Below are positions 1 to 9,598 of a DNA stretch of 9,598 nt, piece after piece (the stretch's first letter is position 1; each line of letters begins with the position of its first letter). The translations under genes were made by a program, and so were the position numbers. The notes below the pieces were generated by a model that saw only the letters and a program-made list of their open reading frames with translations, searched no databases and was not told the origin of the DNA. Source of the stretch: an uncultured Acidobacteriota bacterium (lineage in GTDB: Bacteria; Acidobacteriota; Blastocatellia; RBC074); assembly GCA_937967285.1 (NCBI GenBank), contig CALBSU010000695.1:1-9598 (forward strand), given 5' to 3'.

Positions 1-171
1 CGGCAAGACACTATGAAAGCCAAGCCGGCGGGGACGCCGGCGCTCCCGGCAACAGTGCCCACTAAAAGGATCGAACTGGTTTGGGCTGCGCGGGATGCGT
101 GGGAGAGCATCGACAGGCCTGATCTGGTGGAGACGCTGGAAGAGGAGTTCGGTCCTGTGTCAGGTGAGTGA
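1..171 (+). CDS. C-terminal end of an unidentified protein, or a 52-residue ORF
   Basis: A reading frame is open from the first base and ends at TGA 169-171. The first ATG in frame is at 13, but it has no Shine-Dalgarno before it, so the frame more likely runs in from the left than starts there. The first part is translated through a GC-rich palindrome and reads KPAGTPALPA, low-complexity sequence that looks like repeat-derived coding. The tail after it (TKRIELVWAARDAWESIDRP and on to EEEFGPVSGE) is amphipathic and acidic, with codon use resembling a real gene. I recognise no family. It converges on the acylase gene, 43 bases away. It could be a true C-terminus extended by repeat insertion, or chance coding; the sequence left of the window would decide. 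Confidence 0.4.
   Translation, partial: RQDTMKAKPAGTPALPATVPTKRIELVWAARDAWESIDRPDLVETLEEEFGPVSGE
23..43. repeat. GC-rich palindromic repeat, copy 1
   Basis: A 7-base perfect stem, GCCGGCG (24-30) and CGCCGGC (35-41), surrounds a GGGA loop. The 21 bases 23-43 match 178-198 at 19 of 21 positions, so this is a repeated element and not one chance hairpin. It lies inside the open frame 1-171 and encodes its proline/alanine-rich part. The size and composition are REP-like (repetitive extragenic palindrome). Whether it is dispersed in the genome cannot be seen from this window. Confidence 0.6.
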
Positions 172-196
172 AAATCCAGCCGGCGCGGGCGCCGGC
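171..196 (-). terminator. Possible terminator of the acylase gene
   Basis: Read on the minus strand, the acylase stop codon (217-215) is followed after 18 bases by the 8-base GC hairpin (196-179), then by TGGATTTT. The stem is very strong but the T run is short and starts four bases late, so this is an imperfect Rho-independent terminator. It coincides with palindromic repeat copy 2, and termination may be secondary to its being a repeat. Confidence 0.35.
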
Positions 197-198
197 GC
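178..198. repeat. GC-rich palindromic repeat, copy 2
   Basis: The second copy of the 21-base element at 23-43 differs at two central positions. One change lengthens the stem: GCCGGCGC (179-186) pairs perfectly with GCGCCGGC (189-196) around a GG spacer. It sits between the stop of the left-edge frame (171) and the stop of the acylase gene on the other strand (215), the usual place for REP-like elements between convergent genes. Confidence 0.6.
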
Positions 199-214
199 AC
201 CCACGCGGGCGCAC

Positions 215-2584
<2,370 letters not shown>

Positions 2585-2590
2585 TCGCTT

Positions 2591-2595
2591 CTCCT
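2591..2595 (-). promoter_or_regulatory. Ribosome binding site fixing the acylase start
   Basis: AGGAG (2595-2591) lies six bases before the ATG at 2584-2582. The frame stays open to a TTG at 2599, but that codon lies upstream of this site, so the longer 794-residue version would read through its own ribosome binding site. ATG 2584 is therefore chosen. Confidence 0.8.
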
Positions 2596-2726
2596 GCAAG
2601 GGCTGCGTTTGTATTATTTATTAATTTCTTCTACCAGTAGACGTTTCTAACCCGCCAAGAATTTCAATAAATCTTAATTCACAATCGAAAATATGGCCAG
2701 ACCGAACTTTTAACTTATAGTAAGCG

Positions 2727-2863
2727 ATCAGGGGAGTGATTGAGTTTCCAGTTGCCAGTTTCCAGTGTGTATCCTGAAATCCCTATTGGTTTGTAGGGGC
2801 AAATTCCGGCAAAACCTCGTGCCTTTTCATTAAGACTGGAAACCGGAAAATTCACCCCCCGAT
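2727..2863. repeat. GTTTCCA heptamer inverted-repeat element (MITE-like)
   Basis: The left arm starts ATCAGGGGAGTGA (2727-2739) and carries three 7-base units: GTTTCCA, GTTGCCA, GTTTCCA, then GT (2744-2766). The right arm, read as its reverse complement from 2863, starts ATCGGGGGGTGA, continues through a degenerate unit, and ends GTTTCCAGT (2843-2835). The arms thus match at both the outer end and the heptamers. In the centre a small hairpin, CCCTA (2781-2785) with TAGGG (2794-2798), is present. It has no coding capacity. The structure suggests a non-autonomous mobile or REP/MITE-like element of about 137 bases. I see no target-site duplication, and the exact ends are uncertain. Confidence 0.5.
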
Positions 2864-2899
2864 GAGCACTTTCCGCCTGTAATTCTATCAATGTTGAGA

Positions 2900-5484
<2,585 letters not shown>

Positions 5485-5508
5485 CAGCTTTCCCGTGCGC
5501 AGGCGGTT

Positions 5509-8259
<2,751 letters not shown>

Positions 8260-8266
8260 TCGAGAT

Positions 8267-8270
8267 CTCC
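8267..8270 (-). promoter_or_regulatory. Ribosome binding site of the receptor gene
   Basis: GGAG (8270-8267) lies seven bases before ATG 8259 on the minus strand. It supports the chosen start, which is also the one that gives a complete signal peptide. Confidence 0.65.
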
Positions 8271-8349
8271 GTAATGTGAAGGAGTTTCGGCAAACACTGA
8301 CGTTATGGTCGCGACTTGCATCGGATCGTTCTTGCGCTTAAGCTGGTCG

Positions 8350-8378
8350 ATTATTGCCGGAGGCCATTTCCGTTGCAA
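8350..8378 (-). promoter_or_regulatory. Candidate sigma-70-type promoter of the receptor operon
   Basis: On the minus strand TTGCAA (8378-8373; 4 of 6 to consensus) is followed after exactly 17 bases by AATAAT (8355-8350; 5 of 6). Transcription would start near 8343, giving a leader of about 84 bases before ATG 8259. The -35 hexamer sits in the 8-base palindrome GTTGCAAC (8372-8379), which could also be an operator half or core. The organism's promoter consensus is not known, so this is a pattern match only. Confidence 0.4.
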
Positions 8379-8410
8379 CCGGATAGAAAGCGAGACGGAT
8401 CTCTTTTTTC

Positions 8411-9367
<957 letters not shown>

Positions 9368-9390
9368 TCGGTCGGTTGAGAATTATTCAG

Positions 9391-9395
9391 GGAGG
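9391..9395 (+). promoter_or_regulatory. Ribosome binding site selecting a TTG start
   Basis: GGAGG (9391-9395) lies seven bases before TTG at 9403-9405. The first in-frame ATG is far downstream at residue 39, inside the frame, so this strong site is the evidence for the TTG start. Confidence 0.75.
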
Positions 9396-9402
9396 TTGAA
9401 CT

Positions 9403-9598
9403 TTGGCTGACAGTAAAAAGAAGAAGAGAGAGAAGCGAGCGAAGGCGGGCGACCTGCCTCCGGTCAGTGAGGTGACTCCGGAAGCCGGGCTCGAATTGAG
9501 GCCGACGCCGGTCGGCGAGATGAACCTCTACCCGCTCGACACTTTCGCTTACGAATATCCCGGACGCAGGATCGAGATCAGTTTCACGTCGGCGGAGT
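9403..9598 (+). CDS. queF: Probable NADPH-dependent 7-cyano-7-deazaguanine reductase (QueF-like), 5' part only
   Basis: Sixty-five codons are visible before the window ends. The start is TTG 9403, set by a GGAGG seven bases upstream. The first 35 or so residues are a hydrophilic, lysine-rich leader ([15 protein letters not shown], then a Pro/Glu-rich stretch). After it comes [20 protein letters not shown], ending in SFTSAE at the edge. The pattern of a YPGR-type turn, an alternating strand and a Thr-Ser/acidic step resembles the segment that in QueF precedes the EFTSxCPxTGxPDF catalytic motif. QueF reduces preQ0 to preQ1 in queuosine tRNA-base synthesis. The catalytic Cys and Asp would be just past the window, so the call is by resemblance only. 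The basic leader is longer than in many single-domain QueF proteins. It probably shares a transcript with the DHH gene. Confidence 0.5.
   Translation, partial: MADSKKKKREKRAKAGDLPPVSEVTPEAGLELRPTPVGEMNLYPLDTFAYEYPGRRIEISFTSAE

Larger units (their letters stand above)
2585..2899. other. AT-rich intergenic region between membrane protein and acylase genes
   Basis: No gene is seen in these 315 bases. About 2610-2720 is markedly more AT-rich than the coding DNA and is the likely place for the acylase promoter. A TATAAG hexamer is read on the minus strand at 2719-2714, but it has no acceptable -35 partner at 16-18 bases, so I do not call a promoter. The right half (2727-2863) is an inverted-repeat element described separately. 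No clear terminator follows the membrane-protein stop at 2900. Confidence 0.6.
8260..8410. other. Divergent intergenic region between receptor and DHH genes
   Basis: This 151-base space must hold promoters for both directions. The minus-strand candidate is listed separately. For the plus strand, TTGCAT (8316-8321) with TAAGCT 17 bases later (8339-8344) is the best pair I see, and the -10 is poor. Just before the DHH start is GAGACGGATCTC followed by TTTTTT (8392-8409), a 4-base stem and T run that also occupies the ribosome-binding region; it is too weak to call a terminator or attenuator. Confidence 0.4.

Overview
The window looks like chromosomal DNA from a fairly GC-rich Gram-negative bacterium. 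The Gram-negative call rests on a TonB-dependent outer-membrane receptor and on exported proteins with signal peptides. The receptor's N-terminal carboxypeptidase-regulatory-like domain, the family mix and the GC-rich palindromic and heptamer intergenic repeats resemble what is seen in Acidobacteriota-type genomes. That placement is an inference; no rRNA or phylogenetic marker is present. I found no tRNA, rRNA, CRISPR array, transposase, phage or plasmid gene.

Left edge (1-214): a short plus-strand reading frame, open to the left, ends at 171. Two nearly identical GC-rich palindromes (23-43 and 178-198) bracket it. The second may also serve as a terminator for the gene arriving from the right. 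Minus-strand block (215-8259), in transcription order from the right: a TonB-dependent receptor (8259-5509); 24 bases later an exported DUF4350/GATase-like protein (5484-4576), so these two are probably co-transcribed; a 116-base spacer filled by an AGTAGAA heptamer inverted repeat; a 519-residue polytopic membrane protein of unknown function (4459-2900); a 315-base AT-rich gap holding a second heptamer inverted repeat built on GTTTCCA; and a membrane-anchored penicillin-acylase-family Ntn hydrolase (2584-215). Right side (8411-9598), plus strand: a DHH/DHHA1 phosphoesterase, then 35 bases later the start of a gene that resembles the preQ0 reductase QueF, cut by the window edge.

The protein genes do not add up to one recognisable pathway. 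The receptor and its exported neighbour may form an envelope or uptake module. The acylase is a separate exported hydrolase. The DHH protein and probable QueF form a nucleotide or tRNA-modification-like pair only by adjacency. The most unusual content is intergenic: two unrelated-sequence elements share one design, 7-base tandem repeats on one arm facing their reverse complement on the other. One of them supplies the stop codon of its upstream gene and fills the ribosome-binding region of its downstream gene. I did not find a clearly new multi-gene system.
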